A DNA stretch of 6,964 nucleotides from positions 1-6,964 of the forward strand of contig JAISFK010000340.1 in the NCBI GenBank assembly GCA_031263625.1. The letters are read 5' to 3'. Positions 1 to 5,407 of the stretch are shown here, piece after piece (within the stretch, counting starts at the first letter, position 1; every line of letters starts with the position of its first letter). This stretch comes from Clostridiales bacterium (lineage in GTDB: Bacteria; Bacillota; Clostridia; WRLR01). A program made the translations under genes and the position numbers. The notes under the pieces were generated by a model. That model made no database searches and was not told where the DNA came from. It saw only the letters and a list, made by a program, of their open reading frames with translations.

Positions 1-166
1 TGGCGCATCTGCGGGCGCAGCAGCCGCCGTTGCCGACGTTGCGGGCGCTGCGGCGGGCGCAACCGCTGCCGCCGCTCCTGGCGCATCTGCGGGCGTTGCG
101 GGCATTGCGGCGAGGGTAGCCGCCGTTGCCTCTTCGGGCGTTGCGAGCGCCGCGGCGGGCGCGGCA
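1..166 (+). repeat. Ala/Gly/Val-coding low-complexity tract with internal direct repeats
   Basis: This GC-rich tract encodes the N-terminal tail of the first permease. The 17-mer TGGCGCATCTGCGGGCG occurs at 1-17 and again at 79-95. AGCCGCCGTTGCC occurs at 22-34 and 118-130. The copies suggest expansion by slippage or unequal recombination. It continues off the left edge of the window, so its full size is unknown. Confidence 0.7.
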
Positions 167-1090
167 CTGAAAAAGCCGCCGCTTCCCCAGCGCCTCGGGC
201 ACGCCCTGCGGCGCGACTACCAGCTCTGGATCCTGCTGGCGCCGGCCATAGTTTTTTTCGTCGTTTTCCACTACCTTCCGCTCTACGGCATACAGATCGC
301 GTTCCGCAACTTCAAGGCCGCGCTGGGCATAATAGGCAGCCCGTGGGTCGGCCTGAAAAATTTCCAGGACTTCTTCGGCACCTACTATTCGTCGCGGCTG
401 CTGCTGAACACGCTGCTGCTGAACGTGTACAACTTGCTGTGGGGCTTCCCGGCGCCGATTATCCTCGCGATCTTGCTCAACCAGGTCGAGCGCAAGCTGT
501 TCAAGCGCTTCGCGCAGACGATTGTCTACGTGCCGCACTTCATTTCGACGATCGTCATGGCGGGCATACTGTACCTGTTCCTGTCGCCTACGAGCGGCAT
601 AGTGAACTACTTCATCCAGTGGCTCGGCGGCGCGCCGATATTTTTCATGAACGATGCGTCGTGGTTCCGGAAGCTGTTCGTCATCACGGAGGTCTGGCAG
701 CACGCCGGGTGGAGCGCGATCCTCTACATCGCGACGCTGACGGGGATCGACCAGAGCATATACGAGGCCGCGACGATCGACGGCGCGAGCAAGCGCCAGA
801 AGATCTGGCACATCGACATGCCGCACCTGATCCCGATAGCCGTGATGATCCTGATCCTGAGCTGCGGCAGCCTGCTCGCGTCGAACACGGACAAGGCGCT
901 CGCCATGCAGCAACCGGGCAACATGTCCACGTCGGACATAATCGGGGTTTACGTGTACACGCAGGGGCTTGGCAAGGCGCAGTTCTCGTACACGTCGGCG
1001 ATCGGGCTGACGGTGAACCTCGTCAACTTCATCATGATCGTTTCAGTGAACTGGATTTCAAAAAAACTCAGCGCGACGGGCTTGTTTTAG
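2..1090 (+). CDS. LplB-type ABC sugar transporter permease, 5' end outside window
   Basis: This is an inner-membrane permease subunit of a carbohydrate uptake (CUT1-like, PF00528) ABC importer; it would pair with the next gene's permease to form the channel. The frame is open from the window edge and no in-frame ATG, GTG or TTG occurs before the first membrane segment, so the start lies upstream. 362 residues are visible. Residues 1-55 are an Ala/Gly/Val-rich low-complexity tail. A basic stretch (57-71) and TM1 (about 76-95) follow, then further hydrophobic segments. The cytoplasmic EAA loop, which contacts the ATPase, is at about 254-274 (YEAATIDGAS, ending in MP). The stretch QQPGNMSTSDIIGVYVY is typical of LplB/AlgM1-like permeases. 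From TM1 onward it has normal family length. The Ala-rich tail is not part of the family domain. A GTG at 425 lies inside the conserved domain and is not a plausible start. Family assignment is strong; the substrate is unknown. Confidence 0.93.
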   Translation, partial: GASAGAAAAVADVAGAAAGATAAAAPGASAGVAGIAARVAAVASSGVASAAAGAALKKPPLPQRLGHALRRDYQLWILLAPAIVFFVVFHYLPLYGIQIAFRNFKAALGIIGSPWVGLKNFQDFFGTYYSSRLLLNTLLLNVYNLLWGFPAPIILAILLNQVERKLFKRFAQTIVYVPHFISTIVMAGILYLFLSPTSGIVNYFIQWLGGAPIFFMNDASWFRKLFVITEVWQHAGWSAILYIATLTGIDQSIYEAATIDGASKRQKIWHIDMPHLIPIAVMILILSCGSLLASNTDKALAMQQPGNMSTSDIIGVYVYTQGLGKAQFSYTSAIGLTVNLVNFIMIVSVNWISKKLSATGLF

Positions 1091-1110
1091 GGGCGACTGC
1101 GGATGTCGCG

Positions 1111-1120
1111 GGAAAGGGGG
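1111..1120 (+). promoter_or_regulatory. Ribosome binding site that sets the second permease start
   Basis: GGAAAGGGGG lies 9 nt before the ATG at 1130. An in-frame ATG at 1103 lies upstream of this purine run and has no good site of its own, so 1130 is preferred as the start. Confidence 0.65.
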
Positions 1121-1129
1121 CGCAAAATT

Positions 1130-2197
1130 ATGGGCACAGCCGGAGTGGGCGCGGGCGCGGCCAACAACCAAAAGCCGGGCACGGCCAGCAATCGAAAGCC
1201 GCCGGGCGCGGCCAACAAGCAAAAGCCGAGCACGGCCGACAATCGGAAGCCGAGCGCGGCCAGCAACCAAAAGCCGGGCGCGGCCAACAAGCAAAAGCCG
1301 CGCGGAGCGGCAACCGTCGGGGATCTGGCGTTCGACTGCTTCAACACGCTTTTCTGGATCGTAGTGCTGATATTCATCATGTATCCGCTGTGGCTGATCC
1401 TGATAGCGTCCGTGTCCGATCCGGGGGCGATCCTCGAGGGCAAGGTGCTCTTTTGGCCGATCAATTTCTCGCTCATGGGATATGAGGCCGTGTTCAGCCA
1501 GGGCGAGCTCATGCGCTCATACGCGAACTCGATCTTCTACACGCTGGCCGGCACGGCGCTGAGCCTGTTCACGACGATGATGGCCGCATATGCGCTCTCC
1601 AGGCCGTTTGCGGGGAAGAAGGCCGTCAATTTCATGTTCGTGTTCACGATGTTCTTCACGGGCGGCCTGATACCGCAGTACCTGATGAACCGGACGCTGC
1701 ACCTGTACAACAACGTCTGGATCATGGTCCTGATCAACATGATCACCGTCTGGAACCTGATGGTCGCGCGCACGTACATAACGACGAACATACCGAACGA
1801 GCTGTACGAGGCCGCCGTGATGGACGGCGCGTCGCACCTGACGTTCTTCTTCCGCTGCGTGATGCCGCTGTCGGGCACGATAGTCGCCGTGCTCTGCGTG
1901 TATTACGGCGTCGCGCGCTGGAACGACTACTTCACGGCGCTCGTGTACATCCGGGATCGGAGCCTGCTGCCGCTCCAGACGATACTGCGCGAGCTGGTCG
2001 CGCAGCTGAACTCGCAGGCGCAGGCGTCGTTCTTCGACGCATACGCGGACGCGCAGGGGATCACGGAGGTCATTCGCAAGGCGGAGGTCGCCAAGTATTG
2101 CTCAATCGTGATCTCGACCGCCCCGGCGGTCGTGCTGTACATTTTTATGCAGAAATATTTTGTGAAGGGGATTATGATCGGCTCCCTCAAGGGCTGA
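1130..2197 (+). CDS. LplC/YtcP-type ABC sugar transporter permease with repeat-rich N-terminal tail
   Basis: This is the second permease of the importer (PF00528). It has 355 residues from the ATG at 1130; the in-frame ATG at 1103 would add nine. Residues 9-57 are six 8-residue repeats (GAANNQKP-like) forming a basic tail, presumably cytoplasmic. TM1 spans about 73-94, and further hydrophobic segments lie near 132-156, 167-185, 195-213, 255-270 and 323-345. The EAA loop is at about 226-240 (LYEAAVMDGAS), ending in a conserved MPL. The C-terminus KYFVKGIMIGSLKG is the standard ending of LplC/YtcP/AlgM2-like permeases. It lies 39 bp downstream of the first permease and 57 bp upstream of the binding protein, consistent with one transcript. 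No ATPase is encoded here; in Bacillota such systems often use a shared MsmX-type ATPase (established knowledge). The repeat tail is unusual for the family. The substrate cannot be read from the sequence. Confidence 0.93.
   Translation: MGTAGVGAGAANNQKPGTASNRKPPGAANKQKPSTADNRKPSAASNQKPGAANKQKPRGAATVGDLAFDCFNTLFWIVVLIFIMYPLWLILIASVSDPGAILEGKVLFWPINFSLMGYEAVFSQGELMRSYANSIFYTLAGTALSLFTTMMAAYALSRPFAGKKAVNFMFVFTMFFTGGLIPQYLMNRTLHLYNNVWIMVLINMITVWNLMVARTYITTNIPNELYEAAVMDGASHLTFFFRCVMPLSGTIVAVLCVYYGVARWNDYFTALVYIRDRSLLPLQTILRELVAQLNSQAQASFFDAYADAQGITEVIRKAEVAKYCSIVISTAPAVVLYIFMQKYFVKGIMIGSLKG
1154..1300 (+). repeat. Six tandem 24-bp coding repeats (8-residue units ending in KP)
   Basis: The units read GAANNQKP, GTASNRKPP, GAANKQKP, STADNRKP, SAASNQKP and GAANKQKP. 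The second unit carries one extra proline codon, giving 147 bp in total. DNA copies differ mostly at a few positions, for example AACAAGCAAAAGCCG against AGCAATCGAAAGCCG. Every unit keeps the KP ending and a Gln or Arg before the Lys. Confidence 0.9.
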
Positions 2198-2240
2198 TTC
2201 ATGATAGATTGGAATGGGACTAAATTAACGGCGAAAGGGA

Positions 2241-2249
2241 AAAGGGAGG
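2241..2249 (+). promoter_or_regulatory. Ribosome binding site for the binding-protein gene
   Basis: AAAGGGAGG lies 5 nt before the ATG at 2255 and 11 nt before a second in-frame ATG at 2261. It lies downstream of an earlier in-frame ATG at 2201, so it argues against that longer start. Confidence 0.7.
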
Positions 2250-2254
2250 ATGGC

Positions 2255-4117
2255 ATGAAGATGGGCATGAAAGAGAATTTCGGAAAGGGATCCGGCAAGG
2301 GATCCGGAAAGAGCGCTGGGAAGAGAACTGGAAATGGATCTGGTAATGGATTCGGAGCGGCGAGCCCGTCGCTGCGGCGCGCCGCGCTCGCGCTGGCGCT
2401 GATCTTGGCGCTGGCGCTGGCGGCCTGCGGCGGAGGTTCGGGCGGCGGGGGCGCCGCGACTACGACGACGGCGGCGGCCACAACCACGACGGCGGCTGCG
2501 GAAGCGGCGACGGAAGCGGACGCGACGACGGAGGCCGAGGCGGCGACGGAGGCCGCCGCGACGACCGCAGCCGCCACGGAGGCGGCGACGGAGGCGGTTG
2601 CCGCAGAACCGGCGCAGACTGTCGGCGAGGGGCCGATCTCGGCTGAGAAGATCACGCTCAAGGCGTTCGAGTACGTGCTCGACAACCAGTCGATAGACTT
2701 CCCGTCGCTGTGGTACTACGACGAGCTGGAAAAGGAGACGAACATCCACATCGAGTGGGAGCAGGTCAAAAACGCGGACTGGGAGACGAAGATCAACCTC
2801 ATGTTCGCGTCCGGCGACTACCCCGACGTGATCCTGCGCGGCGGCACGGTCGATCTGGAGGAGTACGGCGTGTCGCAGGGGATCCTGATACCGCTGGACG
2901 ACTACCTCGAGGCCAACATGCCGAACTACTGGAGCCGCCTGTTCATGAACGGCGCCAACGAGTCCCTGCCGTCGTCCGACGGCAAGACGTACCAGATCGG
3001 CAACCTGATAGCGCAGAACGTCAACCACGAGGGCAACGACTACATCAACAAGGCGTGGCTCGACAAGCTGGGGCTTGAGATCCCCAAGACGGTGGACGAG
3101 CTGACGGAGGTGCTGCGCGCGTTCAAGACCGGCGATCCGAACGGCAACGGCGTCGCGGACGAGATCCCGATGTCCGGCGGCGACCTCGTGAACAACACGC
3201 AGGGCGTCTACACGCACTTCGCCAAATTCGGCGTGCCGCTGCACGAGTATCTCTACGCGACGGTGGACGAGAACGACAAGGTGCGCTTCTACGGCGACTA
3301 TCCGGGCTTCCGCGCCGCATGCGAGTGGCTTAACCTGCTCTATCGCGAGGGACTGCTCGATCCGGAGTCGATCACGCAGGACTCGAACGTGTGGGCGACG
3401 AAGGTGAACGCCGGCAACGTCGGCTTCACGACGTATCTGCGCCTGATCAACACGGCGCTGCTGCCGGAGATCATACCGGACTTCGTGTCGATCATCCCGC
3501 CGGCGAGCGAGTACGGCGTGCAGGTCCCGCGCCTCATGGAGATACCGACGTTCGGCGCCGCGCTGACGTCCGCCAACAAGTATGTGCCCGAGACGCTACA
3601 GTGGCTCGACCGCCAGCTTGAAACCGAGCACATGATGGTCGCGTACAACGGCCCGCTGAAAGAGGGCGGCCCGATCGAGCCGACGATGGAAGTGATCAAC
3701 GGCAAGTACAACATCAAGTACATCCCGGAGAACAACGGCCTGTACAACATCGCCCCCGTGTGGCACGCGCAGTTCTTCGCGCCGGGCGACTACTACTTCG
3801 ACATCTACGAGATGCCGCCGCACCGCGTCGAGCGCTTTAACACGAGCCGCGAGTACGAGGAGGCGGGCGTGCTGGAGCCCAAGTCGTACTTCTACCTGTA
3901 CCAGATGGTCAAGCCGAACAACGAGGACGCGATTGAGATCAAGCGGCTGTTCGACCAGATCGACAAGTTCATGAAGGAGACGATCTCGACGTTCATCACG
4001 AGCGGCGTGACGGACGCGAGCTGGGAGGAATACCTGAAGACCTGCGACAACATCGGCGTCCAGAAGTACGTGGAGCTGTACCAGGCCGCATACGACAAGT
4101 ACCTGGCCAACAAGTAG
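2255..4117 (+). CDS. LplA-type extracellular solute-binding lipoprotein of an ABC importer
   Basis: This is the membrane-anchored substrate receptor for the two permeases upstream. From the ATG at 2255 it has 620 residues (ATG 2201 would give 638). The n-region is very long: residues 11-34 are six 4-residue Gly-rich repeats, followed by LRR. A Leu/Ala hydrophobic core (43-57) and lipobox LAAC come next, with lipidated Cys at 58. An Ala/Thr/Glu linker runs to about 127, then the binding domain to the C-terminus. Family features include WETKINLMFASGDYPDV, GDPNGNGVADEIP at 293-305, and a C-terminal WEEYLKTCDNIGVQKYVELY. The Asp/Asn-rich 294-303 loop resembles the EF-hand-like calcium site known in the related alginate receptors AlgQ1/AlgQ2. 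The mature protein of about 560 residues fits the family. The ligand is probably a carbohydrate or oligosaccharide, which is inference from family and operon. It is the last gene before a strong terminator. Confidence 0.93.
   Translation: MKMGMKENFGKGSGKGSGKSAGKRTGNGSGNGFGAASPSLRRAALALALILALALAACGGGSGGGGAATTTTAAATTTTAAAEAATEADATTEAEAATEAAATTAAATEAATEAVAAEPAQTVGEGPISAEKITLKAFEYVLDNQSIDFPSLWYYDELEKETNIHIEWEQVKNADWETKINLMFASGDYPDVILRGGTVDLEEYGVSQGILIPLDDYLEANMPNYWSRLFMNGANESLPSSDGKTYQIGNLIAQNVNHEGNDYINKAWLDKLGLEIPKTVDELTEVLRAFKTGDPNGNGVADEIPMSGGDLVNNTQGVYTHFAKFGVPLHEYLYATVDENDKVRFYGDYPGFRAACEWLNLLYREGLLDPESITQDSNVWATKVNAGNVGFTTYLRLINTALLPEIIPDFVSIIPPASEYGVQVPRLMEIPTFGAALTSANKYVPETLQWLDRQLETEHMMVAYNGPLKEGGPIEPTMEVINGKYNIKYIPENNGLYNIAPVWHAQFFAPGDYYFDIYEMPPHRVERFNTSREYEEAGVLEPKSYFYLYQMVKPNNEDAIEIKRLFDQIDKFMKETISTFITSGVTDASWEEYLKTCDNIGVQKYVELYQAAYDKYLANK
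2285..2356 (+). repeat. Six tandem 12-bp coding repeats before the signal peptide core
   Basis: Units of 12 bp begin with AAG or AAT (AAGGGATCCGGC, AAGGGATCCGGA and four diverged copies). They encode KGSG, KGSG, KSAG, KRTG, NGSG and NGFG. The first two copies are nearly identical and later copies drift, so this looks like a tandem expansion with decay. Confidence 0.88.
2453..2608 (+). repeat. Ala/Thr/Glu low-complexity linker tract
   Basis: This stretch encodes residues 67-118 of the lipoprotein, made almost only of Ala, Thr and Glu, with imperfect ACGGAGGC and GCGACGGA repeats. Such linkers after the lipid cysteine are common in Clostridia and hold the receptor away from the membrane. The tract is acidic toward its end, whereas the repeats before the signal core are basic. 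Confidence 0.8.
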
Positions 4118-4125
4118 CGCGCGCG

Positions 4126-4207
4126 GCGCAAGCAGCGCAGGCAGCGCAAGCGGCGCAGCCGAGCGCGACCTAGCGCAGCCGAACCGGGCGAACCGGGCGA
4201 ACCAGGC
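4126..4207 (+). repeat. 9-bp repeats between the lipoprotein stop codon and the terminator
   Basis: Three and a half copies of a GCGCAAGCA-like 9-mer occupy 4126-4160. The 10-mer GCGCAGCCGA occurs at 4153-4162 and 4173-4182. Three copies of a GAACCGGGC 9-mer lie at 4181-4207, the last with one change. All units are multiples of three although this is after the stop codon at 4115-4117. Confidence 0.75.
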
Positions 4208-4251
4208 AAAAGCGCCACTCTCCGCAAAAGCCATGCGGAGGTGGCGCTTTT
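4208..4251 (+). terminator. Intrinsic transcription terminator of the importer operon
   Basis: The left arm (4208-4226) begins AAAAGCGCCAC and ends CTCCGCA. The right arm (4234-4251) is TGCGGAGGTGGCGCTTTT. They pair over 18 bp with one bulged T and a 7-nt loop. The stem is flanked by A4 and T4, so it could also act on the opposite strand. The U tract is short (TTTT, then ACTTT). Confidence 0.85.
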
Positions 4252-4262
4252 ACTTTCCGCTT

Positions 4263-4282
4263 ACAGGCGCGGACAGGCGCGG
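4263..4282 (+). repeat. 10-bp tandem duplication
   Basis: ACAGGCGCGG occurs twice, head to tail, just after the terminator. No function is apparent. Confidence 0.6.
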
Positions 4283-4304
4283 CGGCCCCTTGCGGATGAG
4301 AGTG

Positions 4305-4321
4305 AACGCTTGCGAAGCGTT
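4305..4321. promoter_or_regulatory. Candidate operator: perfect 7-bp inverted repeat over the -35 box
   Basis: AACGCTT-GCG-AAGCGTT is a perfect inverted repeat with a 3-nt centre. It overlaps the -35 hexamer of the metallophosphoesterase promoter, so a bound repressor would block RNA polymerase. It lies upstream of the predicted transcript start, so an RNA hairpin role is less likely. The regulator is unknown. Confidence 0.45.
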
Positions 4322-4339
4322 TTGTGTTTGTGCTAGAAT
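4310..4339 (+). promoter_or_regulatory. Sigma-A-like promoter with extended -10 for the metallophosphoesterase gene
   Basis: TTGCGA (4310-4315) and TAGAAT (4334-4339) are 18 bp apart. TGC directly precedes the -10 hexamer, giving an extended -10 element. The predicted start of transcription is about 40 nt before the gene's ribosome binding site. Local base composition turns AT-rich here. Confidence 0.6.
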
Positions 4340-4395
4340 TACCCGTATGAATTTTTACAAAAACGGCGACGCCCAGAAAAGGAATGGCCAAAACT

Positions 4396-5184
4396 ATGGC
4401 AGAAATTCAAATTGCGCATTTGTCAGACCCCCATGTTCTCAGAGCATACGATGGCTCCAAGTTTGACGCGCACTTATTGGTGCCGCCGGTTGTTTATTTC
4501 CGCGCCGCGCTGCGCAAAGCCGTTCAATACAAGCCAGACTGCATTGTCATCACTGGCGATCTTGTCCATGAAGGCGAGGAAGATGATTACGCATATTTGC
4601 GCGAAATTATCAAACATGAAGCCAGCGGGATTCCTGTGCTTGCCGCTTTGGGGAACCATGACTTAAAAGAACGCTTTTATCGGGGCTATCTGGGAGAATT
4701 GCGGACAAAGCCGTATGACTATCAAGCGGACATACGCGGCTATCGCTTTATCGCTTTGGATACCTCTGCGGAAGGCGAAGTGGATGGCGCCATTACTGAA
4801 ACGCAGGTAGACTGGCTAGAAGATATTTTGAAGCAGCCTTCTCCAAACGGCACTATTTTGTTTGGCCATCACCCATTGGAAAGCAGGCAGGGGTGGTTTC
4901 GCTCCACTTATCCCAAGAGGCTTCTTGATGTGTTGCAAGACAGCGACGTAATTGCTTATTTATGTGGACATGCCCATTACTTTGAATGTCGCAGTTTGCG
5001 CAACATCCTGCAAATTACCGCAGACTCTTTGGCGCATGGCGCGGAAACTACCAGTGAAGGAATAATTTGCACTGAAACGCGTGGCTACAACACCTGCTGG
5101 CTAGAGGGCCGCAAACTTACCGTGCATGCGCATCAGATAAATTCCGCTTCTTACCAGGCGCCACTGTGGGTGACTAAGCTGTAG
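4396..5184 (+). CDS. Metallophosphoesterase, CpdA-like / class III cyclic nucleotide phosphodiesterase superfamily
   Basis: This is a soluble two-metal phosphoesterase of the calcineurin-like superfamily (PF00149). From ATG 4396 it has 262 residues. All metal-site motifs are present: DPH (Asp11, His13), GD (Asp55), GNHD (Asn87, His88), GHH (157-159) and GHAH (His192, His194). No signal peptide is seen, so it is probably cytoplasmic. Class III cyclic nucleotide phosphodiesterases share this layout, but the superfamily also hydrolyses other phosphodiesters and nucleotides, so the substrate is open. ATG 4384 is an alternative start, but its AAGGA site would touch the codon directly; from 4396 the spacing is 12 nt and the first beta strand begins at once. 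The gene lies alone between a terminator and a gap, with its own promoter. Sampled 60-bp blocks are 40-45% GC against about 68% in the lipoprotein gene, and codons such as TTT, ATT and TTG are frequent. This suggests separate ancestry. Confidence 0.9.
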   Translation: MAEIQIAHLSDPHVLRAYDGSKFDAHLLVPPVVYFRAALRKAVQYKPDCIVITGDLVHEGEEDDYAYLREIIKHEASGIPVLAALGNHDLKERFYRGYLGELRTKPYDYQADIRGYRFIALDTSAEGEVDGAITETQVDWLEDILKQPSPNGTILFGHHPLESRQGWFRSTYPKRLLDVLQDSDVIAYLCGHAHYFECRSLRNILQITADSLAHGAETTSEGIICTETRGYNTCWLEGRKLTVHAHQINSASYQAPLWVTKL

Positions 5185-5346
5185 CCTGCGCCTTGGAAAA
5201 CGGCGCGCAATGCCCAGAACGTTCATGACGCGCTTCCGCGCCGAGGCGATCACGCTCGCGCTCAGCATGTGCGCTTTCGCGCCCTTGTCGGTGCCCCCCC
5301 CCTGCGAAATAGCAGATATAGAACATAAGATAAGCAGCGCCGGGCA
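5185..5346. other. Intergenic stretch with GC-rich block and C9 run, no supported gene
   Basis: 5185-5302 is GC-rich, unlike the gene just before it, and ends in nine consecutive C (5294-5302). An AT-rich block follows. No T-tailed hairpin was found after the metallophosphoesterase. Read on the - strand, 5185-5292 gives GTDKGAKAHMLSASVIASAR and onward, which looks somewhat like a protein fragment but has no start signal or recognisable domain. It may be a gene relic or chance. Confidence 0.4.
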
Positions 5347-5375
5347 TTGAAACGATGGCAAAAAGGCAATAGGAT
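5347..5375 (+). promoter_or_regulatory. Sigma-A-like promoter for the oxidoreductase gene
   Basis: TTGAAA (5347-5352) and TAGGAT (5370-5375) are separated by the ideal 17 bp, about 30 nt before the coding start. This would give a short leader with the ribosome binding site in it. Confidence 0.6.
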
Positions 5376-5395
5376 AAGCGTAAAATAGGCGCAAA

Positions 5396-5402
5396 GAGGT
5401 GA
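5396..5402 (+). promoter_or_regulatory. Ribosome binding site that sets the oxidoreductase start
   Basis: GAGGTGA ends 5 nt before ATG 5408. A GTG at 5399, in the same frame, is part of this site and is therefore an unlikely start. Confidence 0.7.
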
Positions 5403-5407
5403 GCGCA

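Noticed and set aside
1..1315. CRISPR-like or mobile-element repeat array
   Set aside because: Repeats are contiguous, in frame, without spacers, and no cas or transposase gene is present.
343..1485. 380-codon + strand open frame across both permease genes
   Set aside because: It overlaps two well-supported permease genes in another frame, is full of His/Arg/Gln as expected for a GC-rich shadow frame, and crosses the 24-bp repeat, where it only shows the repeat in another frame.
1058..1512. Minus-strand frames with repeated GRARLL or ACWPRPAFG-like units
   Set aside because: These are the complement of the 24-bp coding repeat; the sense frame is a conserved permease, so the antisense repeats carry no independent support.
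2201..2254. Longer start of the lipoprotein at ATG 2201
   Set aside because: The strong AAAGGGAGG site lies inside this extension and matches ATG 2255. The extra 18 residues would lengthen an already long signal n-region.
2225..3244. 339-codon minus-strand Arg-rich open frame
   Set aside because: It is the antisense shadow of the solute-binding protein gene, lacks any domain, and its length is explained by high GC with few stop codons.
4233..4466. 77-codon + strand frame beginning in the terminator
   Set aside because: Its start lies in the terminator loop and it has no ribosome binding site. It runs through the promoter and into the phosphoesterase gene out of frame.
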